Assembly (NCBI RefSeq): GCF_002151125.1
Contig: NZ_MDJZ01000011.1
Location: 146,649-210,648 of the forward strand
Length of the DNA stretch: 64,000 bases
Source: Clavibacter michiganensis
GTDB lineage: Bacteria; Actinomycetota; Actinomycetes; Actinomycetales; Microbacteriaceae
Direction of reading: 5' to 3'
The translations under genes and the position numbers were made by a program. The notes under the pieces were generated by a model. That model saw nothing but the letters and a program-made list of their open reading frames with translations, did no database searches and had not been told where the DNA came from. Numbering within the stretch: the stretch's first letter is position 1; each line of letters opens with the position of its first letter. Below are positions 1 to 8,579 of the stretch, piece after piece.

Positions 1-25
1 GCCCGCGGCCCGGAGGCCGCGCCGC

Positions 26-2272
26 CTACTCCTCCTCGGCCTCCGGCTCCTCGTCGAGCATGAGGAACAGGCCCGCGTAGGGCTCGAGCTGCACGGGGAA
101 GCTGGACAGGTCGTCGACCGTGCCGACCTCCTCGCCGGTGGTGGCGTCGCGGACGACCCGGCGGGCGGGGAGCTCCTCGGAGCGGACGGTGGCGAGGATC
201 GCCTCGCCCGTGAAGTTGAGCACCGTGAGCTGGAGGCGCGCGTCGGCCGCGGCGTCGCCGTTGTCGAGGCGGTGCACCATGACGAGCATGCCGGGGTGGC
301 CGACGTCCGGGACGTCGACCTGCGTGCCGAGCGCGACGTCGAAGCGCTCGCGCACCTCGAGCACGCTGCGGAGCCCGGAGACGAACGACGCCGGGTCGTC
401 GACCTGGGCCGGCAGGGACCCGTAGAGCGAGCGGCCGCGCGGCATGCCGGATCCGGAGCCGGTCGCCTCGGGCGCGGCGTCGAGCAGGTCGTGCCCGCCG
501 CGGTGCACCCAGCGGGTGTCGCCGCCCTCGATGAGGTCGGCCACCTGCGACGCCTGCAGCGGCAGGACGCCCAGCAGGTCCCACGCGGAGAGCGCGAAGA
601 CGCCGGGCTGCCACGCGTTGAACTTGGCGAGCAGGAGGTGCGCGGCGCGGATCCCGTCGATGTCGTCCTCGCCGATCGCGTCGAGCGTCGTGAAGCCCTG
701 CGCGGCCGCGATGACGGACGCCGTGGTGCAGGCGATGCCGTTCGTGGTGAAGACGTGGTTGTAGTCGGCGCTCTCGCCCGTGAGCTCCTCGAGGAGGTCG
801 CCGCGGATCGTCTCGGCGAGATCCGCCCCCGTCATCTCGTCGCCGCGGAACGGGAACACGTCGGCGCAGTGCTCGGTGGCCCAGTGCACGAGCTCGTAGG
901 TGAGCTCGTCGTGGTTCTGCAGCGCGTGGACGAGGGTGACGGGCTCGACGCCGACCTCGAGCGAGGTGCGGAGCGTGAGGCGCAGGAACTCGGTGTCGCC
1001 GGTCGCGAGCGCGTGCTGGTACGCGGGCCGGTTGATGAAGTCGTAGGAGAGGTCGGCGCCGACGCGGCCGGTGTCGCGGATGTCCTCCATCGTGAGGTTC
1101 AGCTCCTGGAAGGAGAACCCGCCGACCTTGCGCACCATGCTCGCGATGAGGTGGTTCGCCGCCTCCGAGAGCGGGTGGCCCTCGGACCACGCGGGACCCT
1201 CGACGCTCTTCTCTACACCGAGGAACCCGTTCGCGTCGAGCCGCAGCGCGCTCGCGCCGAGGTCGCCGAGCGAGTGCAGCGCGTCGCCGATGACCATGCG
1301 CATGCCGGCGAACGTGGGGTCGAGCCAGTTGATGGAAGGCTGGCCCTGCTTGAAGTAGTGCAGGTACACCCAGCGGCGCGTGCGGCCGTCGACGCCGAGC
1401 ACGGGCGCGGTGGCGCTCCAGTTGGTCTCCTTGACGCCGGGCGCGTAGAAGATCACGCGCTGCAGGCGGCCGATGATGTAGCCCTGGTCGGCGAGCGCCT
1501 GCTCGGCGGCCACGTCGAGGTTCACGGCGTCGCGGCCCGGCAGCACGTCGGGGAGGAGGCCCCAGTCCTCCTCGGGGATCTCGACCATGTGGTAGATCCC
1601 GGGGAAGTCCTTGTAGCCCATCTCCGCGAGGCGGAAGTCGGCGCCCTTGCCGGTGTGGCCGGGCACGATGTCGTCGATGACGCTGCCGCCGTGCTGGTCG
1701 GCGACCTCGGTGAGGCGGCGGAACTCGTCCTCCGTGCCGAACGCGGAGTCGATCTGGGTGCTGATGCGGTCGAAGTGGCCGTCGACGCTCGCGGTCTGCG
1801 ACCACTCGGTGATGCCGCCGGCGAGCTTCACGGGCCCGGTGTGCACGGCCTCGATGCCGATGGACTGGAAGATCTCCCACAGCTGCGGGTCGCCGAGCGC
1901 GCCGAGGTAGGACTCGCCGTCCTTCGTGATGAGCGAGATCGGGTAGGCCGTGAACCAGACCGACGCGGTGTCGATGGCGCGGCGGGCGTCCGGCCGCGCG
2001 TACGGGTTCGACCACATGCTGGGCGATCCCGAGAGGCCGCGGCTCAGCACGTCGGCGTCGCCGAGCATCGACTGGCGGCGGAGCCACTCCACGTAGGAGG
2101 GGTTCGACGCGTCGGCGGCGCGCGGGTCGTTCGACGAGCGGCGGATCCCGCTGGCGCGCAGCTGGGGACGCGCGCGGAGACGGGCGGGGCGGGCCGGGAA
2201 GCGCTCCTCGTCGTACGTGATCTCCGTGGGCTCAGGCTCGGGGATCGCGTTCTGCTCGATGGCGTCGTCCAC
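26..2272 (-). CDS. GH13 alpha-amylase-family enzyme, trehalose synthase-like
   Basis: A 748-residue glycoside hydrolase family 13 protein, probably a cytoplasmic (no signal peptide) maltose/trehalose interconverting or related glucan enzyme. The catalytic triad is visible: Asp346 in the motif [10 protein letters not shown], Glu390 in FSFQELNL, and Asp455 in LQNHDELT. The first conserved region is odd, reading [11 protein letters not shown] around residue 201-210 where most GH13 enzymes have D-x-V-x-NH. A C-terminal beta domain follows to a poly-Glu tail. The start is the GTG with GAGGAG 5 nt upstream; the frame stays open further upstream but that part is low-complexity Arg/Pro. Members annotated treS exist, but there is no maltokinase fusion here, so the exact substrate is uncertain. 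Confidence 0.8.
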   Translation of the reverse strand: MDDAIEQNAIPEPEPTEITYDEERFPARPARLRARPQLRASGIRRSSNDPRAADASNPSYVEWLRRQSMLGDADVLSRGLSGSPSMWSNPYARPDARRAIDTASVWFTAYPISLITKDGESYLGALGDPQLWEIFQSIGIEAVHTGPVKLAGGITEWSQTASVDGHFDRISTQIDSAFGTEDEFRRLTEVADQHGGSVIDDIVPGHTGKGADFRLAEMGYKDFPGIYHMVEIPEEDWGLLPDVLPGRDAVNLDVAAEQALADQGYIIGRLQRVIFYAPGVKETNWSATAPVLGVDGRTRRWVYLHYFKQGQPSINWLDPTFAGMRMVIGDALHSLGDLGASALRLDANGFLGVEKSVEGPAWSEGHPLSEAANHLIASMVRKVGGFSFQELNLTMEDIRDTGRVGADLSYDFINRPAYQHALATGDTEFLRLTLRTSLEVGVEPVTLVHALQNHDELTYELVHWATEHCADVFPFRGDEMTGADLAETIRGDLLEELTGESADYNHVFTTNGIACTTASVIAAAQGFTTLDAIGEDDIDGIRAAHLLLAKFNAWQPGVFALSAWDLLGVLPLQASQVADLIEGGDTRWVHRGGHDLLDAAPEATGSGSGMPRGRSLYGSLPAQVDDPASFVSGLRSVLEVRERFDVALGTQVDVPDVGHPGMLVMVHRLDNGDAAADARLQLTVLNFTGEAILATVRSEELPARRVVRDATTGEEVGTVDDLSSFPVQLEPYAGLFLMLDEEPEAEEE

Positions 2273-2489
2273 TGGTGCTCCTCGGGGTGGTGGGGTGGTG
2301 CTTCGTGCCCGATCCGGGCAGCGTCGGCCCGCGGGGCCGCTGTGTCGAGCGTACGCAGGATGCGGCGGCGCCGTGCGGGGTCGCCGGGCGCCCGGGCGCG
2401 CCGCGGGCAGCCGGGCCGCGGCTGTCGCGGAGGACCCCGGAGCGGCATGCTGGATCGCGGGGTCGTCGGTCCCGACGAGGGGAGACGGC

Positions 2490-2798
2490 ATGGGGATGAC
2501 GGGACGGACGATCGTGAACCCGGGGCCGGCGGACCACCCGCTGCGCCCCTGGGTCGCGGGCGACGAGGACGGGGCGGTGGACCTGGCCGTCATCGTGGAC
2601 GCGACGCGCGCGCTCCCGGCCCTGGCCCGGCTCCACCGCGGCGAGGCGCTGGACGACCACGACCTCGCGGTGCTGGGGATCGCGAACTTCCAGGCCTACC
2701 TCACGACCTACGAGCCGCTCGCGGCGCTGACGCCGGACGGCGCCCGGCCGCACCCGGCCCTCGCCGAGCTGATGCCCCGGATCGCGGACGGATCGTGA
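2490..2798 (+). CDS. hypothetical protein, 102 aa
   Basis: I do not recognise this family. The protein is mixed acidic/hydrophobic without signal peptide or membrane segment, and begins [17 protein letters not shown]. The ATG is chosen because GGGGAG lies just upstream and codon use before it degrades. It is divergent from the GH13 gene, sharing a 217-bp intergenic region, and its stop overlaps the GTG of the next small gene in a GTGA arrangement, which suggests translational coupling. Confidence in its being a gene is moderate; function is unknown. Confidence 0.6.
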   Translation: MGMTGRTIVNPGPADHPLRPWVAGDEDGAVDLAVIVDATRALPALARLHRGEALDDHDLAVLGIANFQAYLTTYEPLAALTPDGARPHPALAELMPRIADGS

Positions 2799-3020
2799 GC
2801 GACGACGCGAGCGAGCGAGCGCGCTCCGCGACGCCCGAAGCCCTTCGACCTCCCGCGGCGCGTGGCGGCCTGGGCCGCGGTGATCGGCGGCGCGATCGCG
2901 ACGTTCCGCGGTGCGACCGGGGACCTGGGCTCGATCTTCCTCATCACCGGGCCCGCCCTCATGGCGCTCGGCATCGTCGGCATCTTCGTGTACCGGTGGA
3001 TGGCGCGGCGGGGGCTGTAG
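2795..3020 (+). pseudogene. small membrane protein gene, apparently frameshifted
   Basis: The GTG at 2795 overlaps the previous stop and starts [10 protein letters not shown], a normal-looking polar leader, but that frame then turns into Arg/Gly/Pro nonsense. The sensible continuation lies in the +1 frame: a basic stretch RRPKPFDLPRRVAAW, then hydrophobic segments AAVIGGAIATF and IFLITGPALMALGIVGIFV, ending YRWMARRGL at a TAG. The two halves together would make a roughly 74-residue two-helix membrane protein. The in-frame fallback is a GTG at 2862 giving 52 aa without a Shine-Dalgarno. Either a genuine single-base lesion or a sequence error between about 2820 and 2840. Confidence 0.5.
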
Positions 3021-3032
3021 CCGGCCGTCGGA

Positions 3033-3476
3033 TCAGGCGGATCGCCCGCGCCGGCTGAGCAGCCCGTCGACGCTCACGCGACCCGCTCCGAGCAGCGCGA
3101 CCACGACCAGACCGGCGATCAGGGCGAGCACGAGCTCGTAGCCGCCGCCGTCGACGAAGACGCCCTTGTCGGCGTGCACGATGACGAGGGCTCCGAGCAG
3201 GTTGACGATGTTCAGCGCCGCGACCACGGGCGTCAGGAGGCCGAGGATCAGCGCGGCCCCGCCTACTGTCTCGACCGTCGCGGCGAAGACCGCCGCCGCG
3301 GCCGGCACCGGGATGCCCATCTGCGTGAAGGAGGCGGCGGTGCCGTCGAGCGTGTAGTCGAGGAACTTCTGCAGCCCGTGCGCGATCAGGATGAAGCCGA
3401 TCGCGACGCGGGCGACGAGCAGGGCGGCGTCCTGGAGGGCGGGCGTCGTGCGGGCGGGGTGGAGCAGCGTGCGCAT
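3033..3476 (-). CDS. DoxX family membrane protein
   Basis: A 147-residue integral membrane protein with the DoxX/SURF4-like four-helix pattern: LLVARVAIGFILIAHGLQKF, AAAAVFAATVETVGGAALIL, a helix through AALNIVNLLGALVIV, and a final LALIAGLVVVALLGAG. The HGLQKF motif after helix 1 is typical. DoxX-type proteins are associated with redox stress in actinobacteria (known family trend, role here inferred). Start chosen at the ATG with GAGGAG 6-8 nt upstream; the frame is open further upstream but the extension is Arg-rich and unlike the family. Confidence 0.85.
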   Translation of the reverse strand: MRTLLHPARTTPALQDAALLVARVAIGFILIAHGLQKFLDYTLDGTAASFTQMGIPVPAAAAVFAATVETVGGAALILGLLTPVVAALNIVNLLGALVIVHADKGVFVDGGGYELVLALIAGLVVVALLGAGRVSVDGLLSRRGRSA

Positions 3477-3868
3477 GCGGGGTTCTCCTCGTGTTCGGTG
3501 GTGTCCGGTGGATGTGCGGGAGCGGGGACCTTCGGGCTGCGGGGCGAGAGCGCGCGGTGGCCGCCGAGATCGGGACGCGGATCCCGGCGAGGCGCGATCG
3601 GCCATGTCGCGCAGGGCGTCGCGAGCGCGCGGTCTCGAGAGCGCCCGGGACGGGGTGGCGGGGCTCGAGACGCCGCCGGCACGAGGCCGAGGCCCGGGCC
3701 GGACCGCCGTGCGATCAGCGGGCCGCGTCATGCCCTGCGGCGCTCCGCGCTCGTTCGTTGAACGCTCAAACAACGTAGGGCGAGGCGTCCCGGGGAGTCA
3801 AATCCCGCGGGGTCCGGCGGGGGGCGCGTGCGGGCCACCGCCCGCGCCCGGCGTGCCAGCATGGATCC
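3477..3868. other. 392-bp gene-poor interval
   Basis: Between the divergent doxX and SRPBCC genes I see no convincing coding sequence; open frames exist on both strands but are Arg/Pro-rich with no start support. It holds the Shine-Dalgarno of doxX, an imperfect operator-like inverted repeat at 3753-3774, and a -10-like CAGCAT (3857-3862) ending 6 nt before the GTG at 3869. Confidence 0.5.
3753..3774. promoter_or_regulatory. operator-like inverted repeat
   Basis: GTTCGTTG-aacgct-CAAACAAC with a perfect core TTGA-acgc-TCAA (3758-3769). It is AT-richer than its surroundings. The form resembles operators of TetR-type repressors, but no TetR gene is in the window, so the regulator and target are unassigned. 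Confidence 0.4.
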
Positions 3869-4378
3869 GTGCCCGTCGTCGAGTCCCGCCGCATCGTCCC
3901 CGTCTCGCCGGAGGTCGCGTTCGCGATCTCGCAGACGCAGGGGGCGATCCGGAAGCGGTGGGATCCCTTCATCGCGCACCAGCACCTGATGGGCGGCGCG
4001 ACCGAGCCGGCCAAGGGCGTCCGCACGTTCACCGTCTCGCGCCTTGGCCTCAGCATGGTGAGCGAGTACGTCTCGCACCAGCCGCCGTCGAACGTGGGGA
4101 TGAAGATGACGCAGGGGTCGTGGTTCTTCGCGCGCATGGGCGGCGGGTGGCGGTTCGCGCCCGTCGAGGGCGAGCCCGGGCAGACGCTCGCGACCTGGCG
4201 CTACAACTTCGCGTGCCGGCCCGCGTGGCTGGCGCCCGTCGCCGAGCGCATCGGCGCGTGGGTACTGCAGCGCGACATGGGCCGGCGCATCGACGGGTTC
4301 GCGCGCGGGTGCGTGGATCCCGTGGTGCTCGCGGCGGTGGGCGCGGGCGCGCCCGCTGCGGCGCCCGAGGCACGCTGA
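3869..4378 (+). CDS. SRPBCC family (polyketide cyclase-like) protein
   Basis: A 169-residue cytoplasmic protein with the helix-grip START/SRPBCC pattern: an opening strand with SRRIVPVSPEVAF, a central block of beta strands (FTVSRLGLSMVSEYV, GGWRFAPVEG, ATWRYNFACRP) and a long C-terminal helix with RMDxGRRIDGFARG-like character. The family binds hydrophobic ligands; no ligand can be inferred. The GTG start sits 6 nt after a CAGCAT -10-like hexamer, suggesting a leaderless message. The next gene begins 2 nt after the stop. Confidence 0.75.
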   Translation: MPVVESRRIVPVSPEVAFAISQTQGAIRKRWDPFIAHQHLMGGATEPAKGVRTFTVSRLGLSMVSEYVSHQPPSNVGMKMTQGSWFFARMGGGWRFAPVEGEPGQTLATWRYNFACRPAWLAPVAERIGAWVLQRDMGRRIDGFARGCVDPVVLAAVGAGAPAAAPEAR

Positions 4379-4380
4379 CC

Positions 4381-4749
4381 GTGTTCCTGCGGAGCCGGTC
4401 GCGGGGCCGCGAGACCTGGGGTCTCTGGATCCTCGGGCTCGGCCTGTGCCTGGTCTCGGTGCTCGGTCTCACGGGGGTCTTCGGCGAGCTCCGGACCGGG
4501 CGCGGCACCAGCATCATCCTGTTCGGCGTGCCGCTGGGCCTCTTCGCGATCGGCCTGGGCGTCGCGAACGCGATCCGCGGCTGGAGCGACCCGGGCGAGG
4601 AGGAGGTCGACGATCCCGAGCACGTCGGCGATCGCGCCGGCCTGCCCGACGCAGCGGAGCCCGACCCGGACAGCGCCGACACGGATGGCGCCGACCAGGA
4701 GCGACCCGGCCCGTCCGTGCACCGACCGGATGGGATGATCGACCGGTGA
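4381..4749 (+). CDS. small membrane protein with acidic tail
   Basis: A 122-residue protein with two predicted membrane helices (LWILGLGLCLVSVLGLTGVF and SIILFGVPLGLFAIGLGVANAI) followed by an Asp/Glu/Pro-rich cytoplasmic tail of about 55 residues. I cannot name the family. It starts with GTG 2 nt after the SRPBCC gene and its stop overlaps the rsmI GTG by 4 bp, so the three genes probably form one transcript. Confidence 0.7.
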   Translation: MFLRSRSRGRETWGLWILGLGLCLVSVLGLTGVFGELRTGRGTSIILFGVPLGLFAIGLGVANAIRGWSDPGEEEVDDPEHVGDRAGLPDAAEPDPDSADTDGADQERPGPSVHRPDGMIDR

Positions 4750-5561
4750 TCATCCTCGGCGCGACCCCCATCGGCAACCTGGGCGACGCGTCGCGGCGGC
4801 TCGTGGAGGCGCTCACCTCCGCCACGGTCATCGCCGCCGAGGACACCCGCACGACCATCCGGTTGCTGACGGCGCTCGGCGTCGAGAACCGGCCGCGCCT
4901 CATCGCGCTGCACGACCACAACGAGCAGGAGCGCTCCGCCGACCTCGTCGAGCTGGCGCGCGAGACCGACGTGCTCGTGCTCTCCGACGCCGGCATGCCC
5001 GCGATCTCCGACCCCGGCTTCCACCTGGTGGAGGCGGCGGCCGCGGCGGGCGTGCGCGTCACGGTGATCCCCGGACCGAGCGCCGTGCTCAGCGCGCTCG
5101 CCGTCTCGGGCCTCCCCACCGACCGCTTCACGTTCGAGGGCTTCCTGCCGCGCAAGGGCGGCGACCGGCGCCGTGTGCTCCGCGAGCTGGTGCGCGAACG
5201 CCGCACGATGGTGTTCTTCGAGTCGCCGAACCGGCTGCAGGCGTCGCTCGAGGACGTCGTCGTCGAGTGGGGACCGGATCGCCGGCTCGTCGTGTGCCGC
5301 GAGCTCACGAAGCTCTACGAGGAGGTGCGCCGCGGATCCGCGGCCGAGCTCGCCGCCTGGGCCGCCGAGGGCGTGCGCGGCGAGATCGTCGTGGTCGCGG
5401 AGGGCGCCGCGGCGCTCGAGGTCGACCTCGCGACCGGCGTGACGCAGGTGCTCGAGCTGGTGGCCGACGGCGCGCGCCTCAAGGACGCCGCGGGCACCAT
5501 CGCGGAGGCGACCGGCCTCGGCAAGCGCGACCTGTACCAGGCGGCGCTGCAGGCGAGGTAG
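4746..5561 (+). CDS. rsmI: 16S rRNA (cytidine1402-2'-O)-methyltransferase RsmI
   Basis: A 271-residue tetrapyrrole-methylase-fold enzyme that 2'-O-methylates C1402 of 16S rRNA using SAM. Family landmarks are present: ILGATPIGNLGDAS at the N-terminus, AEDTRTT, the SAM-binding VLVLSDAGMPAISDPG, VIPGPSA and FEGFLPRK. The C-terminus with GLGKRDLYQAAL matches the small helical extension of the family. The GTG overlaps the upstream stop (GTGA). The gene is convergent with the CGNR regulator 13 bp away, with no obvious terminator hairpin. Confidence 0.95.
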   Translation: MIILGATPIGNLGDASRRLVEALTSATVIAAEDTRTTIRLLTALGVENRPRLIALHDHNEQERSADLVELARETDVLVLSDAGMPAISDPGFHLVEAAAAAGVRVTVIPGPSAVLSALAVSGLPTDRFTFEGFLPRKGGDRRRVLRELVRERRTMVFFESPNRLQASLEDVVVEWGPDRRLVVCRELTKLYEEVRRGSAAELAAWAAEGVRGEIVVVAEGAAALEVDLATGVTQVLELVADGARLKDAAGTIAEATGLGKRDLYQAALQAR

Positions 5562-5574
5562 TCCGGCCGGGGGC

Positions 5575-6135
5575 TCAGCCCGTCGGATCCTGCGCGCGGC
5601 GCTCGCGGAACGCCACCATGTTCATCCGGTTGCCGCAGCGCACGCTGCAGAACCGCTTCGACCCGTTGCGGGAGAGGTCGACGAGCACGCCGTCGCAGTC
5701 GTCGGCGGCGCACGCGCGCAGGCGGTCGGTGGCGTCGGAGCGCACGACGTCGACGAGGGCCATCGCGGCCTCCACGAGGATCCGGTCGGCGAGCGGCGCG
5801 TCCTCGGGCGTCGCGTGCAGGTGCCAGTCGAGGGCGTCGTGCCGCACGAGCCGGGGCGCCGCGTGGTGGCGCGCGAGCAGCTCGTTGACCGGATCCACCA
5901 TGGCGTCGCGGTCGAGGCCCCAGAGCTCTCGCAGGCGCGCGCGGGCGCGGTGCACCTCGCGGAGCTCGCGCTCGTCGCGGTCGAAGCGGCCGGAGAAGCC
6001 GCTGCGGGTCATCAGGTCGGTGAGCTGCTCCGGGGTCGCCAGCAGGTCGTCGCCCGTGCGGGTGGCGCGCGGGGCCGTGTTGAGGATCACGGCGTCGAAC
6101 GTGAGCACGTCCTCCGTGTCAGGGGTGAAAAGCAA
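5575..6135 (-). CDS. CGNR zinc-finger regulator with ABATE domain
   Basis: A 186-residue protein with an N-terminal ABATE-type helical domain (putative stress-induced regulator, residues about 10-130) and the C-terminal CGNR zinc finger: RACAADDCDGVLVD, then RFCSVRCGNRMNMVAFRER. Cys-x4-Cys and Cys-x3-Cys supply the zinc ligands. The start is an uncommon TTG with GGAG about 5 nt upstream; no ATG or GTG fits. It is divergent from the EamA exporter across 73 bp, so it may control that gene. Confidence 0.85.
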   Translation of the reverse strand: MLFTPDTEDVLTFDAVILNTAPRATRTGDDLLATPEQLTDLMTRSGFSGRFDRDERELREVHRARARLRELWGLDRDAMVDPVNELLARHHAAPRLVRHDALDWHLHATPEDAPLADRILVEAAMALVDVVRSDATDRLRACAADDCDGVLVDLSRNGSKRFCSVRCGNRMNMVAFRERRAQDPTG

Positions 6136-6208
6136 GTTGACTCCTTATCCACGACTAGTCTAACGTCAGGACCGTAGGCCGCATGGCCCCTGACGAGACG
6201 AGCGCACC

Positions 6209-7225
6209 ATGGAACGACGCCACCTGACCACCGGACTCGTCCTCGCCGTGGTGGCCGCCGCCTCCTTCGGGCTGTCGGGCGCGTTCGTGAAGCCGCTGCT
6301 CGAGGGCGGGTGGAGCCCGGTCGCGGCCGTCGCGCTGCGCGCGCTCGTCGGCGGGCTGCTGCTGGCGCCGATCGCGCGCGTGCAGCTGCGCGGCGACCTG
6401 CGGCCCGTGCTGCGGGCGTGGCGCCGAGTGCTCGGCATGGCGCTCGTCGGCGTCGCGGGCGCGCAGGTCATGTACTTCGCGGCCATCGAGCGGATCCCCG
6501 TCGGTACGGCCATCCTCATCGAGTTCATGGCGCCGCTGCTGCTCGTGGCGGTGGCGTGGGCGATGACCAGGCGGCGGCCCGCGGTGCCCGTGCTCCTCGG
6601 ATCCGTCGCGGCGGCGGGCGGGCTCGCGCTCGTGGTGTCGCCGTCGGGCGGCGGGGCGCTGGATCCGATCGGCCTCCTCTTCGCGCTCGGCGCGATGGTC
6701 GGCTGCGCCGGCTACTTCGCCATCGCGGCGCGCGGCGCGGACGGCCTGCCGCCGGTGGCGCTCGCGGCCGCGGGCCTGCTCGTCGCGGCGGTGCTGCTGG
6801 CGCTCGTGGGCGCGACCGGGATCCTGCCGTTCACCGGATCCGTCGCCGACGTCGTGATGCTGGGGAGCGTCGTGCCGTGGTGGGTGCCGATGCTCGTGGT
6901 CGGCGTCGTCGCGACGGCGCTCGCGTACGGCGCGGGGATCACGGCGGGCGGCATGCTCGGATCCCGCCTCGCGTCGTTCACGGGCCTGCTCGAGGTGGCG
7001 GCGGCCGGCGCCTGGGCGTGGCTCCTGCTCGGCGAGGAGCTGACGGCGCTGCAGCTGGTCGGCGGGGTGCTGATCGTCGCGGGCATCGTCGCGGTGCGCT
7101 TCGACGCGCGGGCGGACGCGCTGCCAGAGGCGCTGCCGGATGCGCTGCCGGTCGGGGCGGAGCCCGCCGCCGGGCCGCCCGCGACGCCGCGCGCGGAGCC
7201 CGGGTCCGCGCTACGGGGCCGGTGA
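6209..7225 (+). CDS. EamA/DMT-family exporter
   Basis: A 338-residue transporter with ten hydrophobic helices arranged as two EamA repeats: the first opens GLVLAVVAAASFGLSGAFVKPLL, the second spans about residues 150-290. The tail after about 305 is Ala/Pro/Asp-rich and not membrane-embedded. Members export amino acids, nucleosides or other metabolites; the substrate is not predictable. Divergent from the CGNR regulator, which suggests regulation by it (inference). Its 3' end overlaps the convergent FUSC-type gene by 15 bp. Confidence 0.85.
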   Translation: MERRHLTTGLVLAVVAAASFGLSGAFVKPLLEGGWSPVAAVALRALVGGLLLAPIARVQLRGDLRPVLRAWRRVLGMALVGVAGAQVMYFAAIERIPVGTAILIEFMAPLLLVAVAWAMTRRRPAVPVLLGSVAAAGGLALVVSPSGGGALDPIGLLFALGAMVGCAGYFAIAARGADGLPPVALAAAGLLVAAVLLALVGATGILPFTGSVADVVMLGSVVPWWVPMLVVGVVATALAYGAGITAGGMLGSRLASFTGLLEVAAAGAWAWLLLGEELTALQLVGGVLIVAGIVAVRFDARADALPEALPDALPVGAEPAAGPPATPRAEPGSALRGR

Positions 7226-8314
7226 CTCGGCCGCGTCGATCGGCTCGAGGTGGTGCAGCACGCGCTTGAGGTGCATGGCGGTGAGCACGCCCGGGCCCAT
7301 CGCCTGGCCGAGCTCCTGCGACCGCCGGTCGACCGCCTGCACGAGCAGGCGCACCCGCCGCGCGGCCTCGCCCATCGCGCGATGGCGCTCGGGGGAGTCG
7401 GGGTCGTCCAGGTCGAGCACGCCCGCGACGGCGTGGCACGCGTCGCGGATGGGGCCGGTGACCTCGTGGTCGAGGCCGAGTGCGCCGCGCTCGTGCCAGA
7501 TGGTGTCCGCGAGAGAGGCGGACACGTCGCGCACGTGGAACACGATCTGGTCCATCGCCTCGAGCCGGGCGTGGTCGATGCGCACGTCGCGCTTGTTGAC
7601 GAGCGCGCGCGGGTTGCCCTTGCGGCTCTCGTCGGCCTGCGTGAGCTCGGCCCGGACGGCGCGCGCGGTGCCCGCGAGGTCCTCGCTGGAGCGGATCCAG
7701 TCGACGTGCGCGGGCGGCGAGTCGGCCTCGACCGCGTCGCCGACATCGCGCAGCCGCTCCGCGACCTCGTGCTGGAACGCGCTGATCCGCGCACCCGCGG
7801 CGCCGCTCGACAGCTGCGGCGCGACGAGCACGTTGATGACGAGACCCGTCACCACGCCGACCGCCATCTGCACGAGGTAGCCGAGCGAGTACCGGTCGGC
7901 GTCCTGCCCGCCGATGATGAGCACGAACAGCGCCGCCATGGGCACGTACTCGCGTCCCGCGCCGAACCAGCCGGAGCCGGAGAGGATCACGCCGATCCCG
8001 ACGATCACCGGGATGGACCACCACGAGGGGCCGGTGGTCAGGAGCACGGCGGTCGCGAGCGCGATGCCCGCCGCGAGGCCGAGGAGCGTCTGCACGCCGG
8101 TGCGAGCGGATCCCATGAGGGTCGGGTACATGCTCACGAGCGCGCCGAGCGGCGCGTAGTAGGGGTAGTCGTTCGCGACGCCCGGGACGAAGGGCGCGAC
8201 GGCCCAGGCGATGCCGACCGCGAGCGCGGTCTTCGCGGCGAGGAGGAGGCGGTCGGGGGAGACGGTCGCCTGCCAGGCGCGAGCGACCTCGAGCCGTACC
8301 CTGTCCATCCGCAT
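7211..8314 (-). CDS. FUSC-family / aromatic-acid exporter-like membrane protein
   Basis: A 367-residue protein: an N-terminal six-helix block (residues about 20-165, with KTALAVGIAWAVAPFVPG and ALFVLIIGGQDADRYS) and a C-terminal soluble helical domain of about 190 residues. This is the half-size FUSC/ArAE architecture seen in actinobacteria. Transport substrate unknown. A TAGCCT -10 (8321-8326) ends 6 nt before the ATG, so the mRNA is probably leaderless; a second in-frame ATG two codons later is possible. Confidence 0.8.
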   Translation of the reverse strand: MRMDRVRLEVARAWQATVSPDRLLLAAKTALAVGIAWAVAPFVPGVANDYPYYAPLGALVSMYPTLMGSARTGVQTLLGLAAGIALATAVLLTTGPSWWSIPVIVGIGVILSGSGWFGAGREYVPMAALFVLIIGGQDADRYSLGYLVQMAVGVVTGLVINVLVAPQLSSGAAGARISAFQHEVAERLRDVGDAVEADSPPAHVDWIRSSEDLAGTARAVRAELTQADESRKGNPRALVNKRDVRIDHARLEAMDQIVFHVRDVSASLADTIWHERGALGLDHEVTGPIRDACHAVAGVLDLDDPDSPERHRAMGEAARRVRLLVQAVDRRSQELGQAMGPGVLTAMHLKRVLHHLEPIDAAESPAP

Positions 8315-8320
8315 GCCCTG

Positions 8321-8326
8321 AGGCTA
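8321..8326 (-). promoter_or_regulatory. -10 element of the FUSC-type gene
   Basis: TAGCCT on the minus strand, ending 6 nt before the ATG. No convincing -35 hexamer. Part of the recurring TANNNT-N6/7-start pattern in this window. Confidence 0.45.
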
Positions 8327-8377
8327 CCGACGCGGCGAGCGCGCGACCGCCATGGCCGTCGCGCGCTCCCGCGGCAT

Positions 8378-8579
8378 CAGGCGCGCGTCGCCTCGATCAC
8401 CATGTCGTCGCTGGACGGGCTGCCGTCGGGGCGCTGGAGGCACGTGATGACGGCGGGTCGGGCGGGGGTGCATGCCCGCGATGGGCGCGGGGCTCCGAGG
8501 GAGCTCGGGAAGGACGTCGGCGGTGAGGGAGGGGTGCACGTCCTCGAACGCGTGACCCGAGACGCCGCGGATCCCCCTC
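8378..8579 (-). other. possible decayed gene remnant
   Basis: On the minus strand two overlapping frames each look partly protein-like: one carries GHAFEDVHPSLTADVLPELP, the other ends PAVITCLQRPDGSPSSDDM-VIEATRA at a TGA. Joined by a frameshift near 8455 they could be the C-terminal half of a lost gene. No start is available because the 5' part would lie within the neighbouring gene. I cannot name the family; this may be chance. Confidence 0.25.

Noticed and set aside
272..3058. A very long plus-strand open frame antisense to the GH13 gene
   Set aside because: Composition is Arg/Ala/Val-rich with no domain; it is the complement shadow typical of high-GC coding DNA. The same applies to the long frames opposite 16886-19873, 32123-36661 and 41926-43989.
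3477..3773. N-terminal extension of DoxX to 246 residues
   Set aside because: Extension is Arg/Pro-rich, and a clear Shine-Dalgarno and family-length protein start at 3476.
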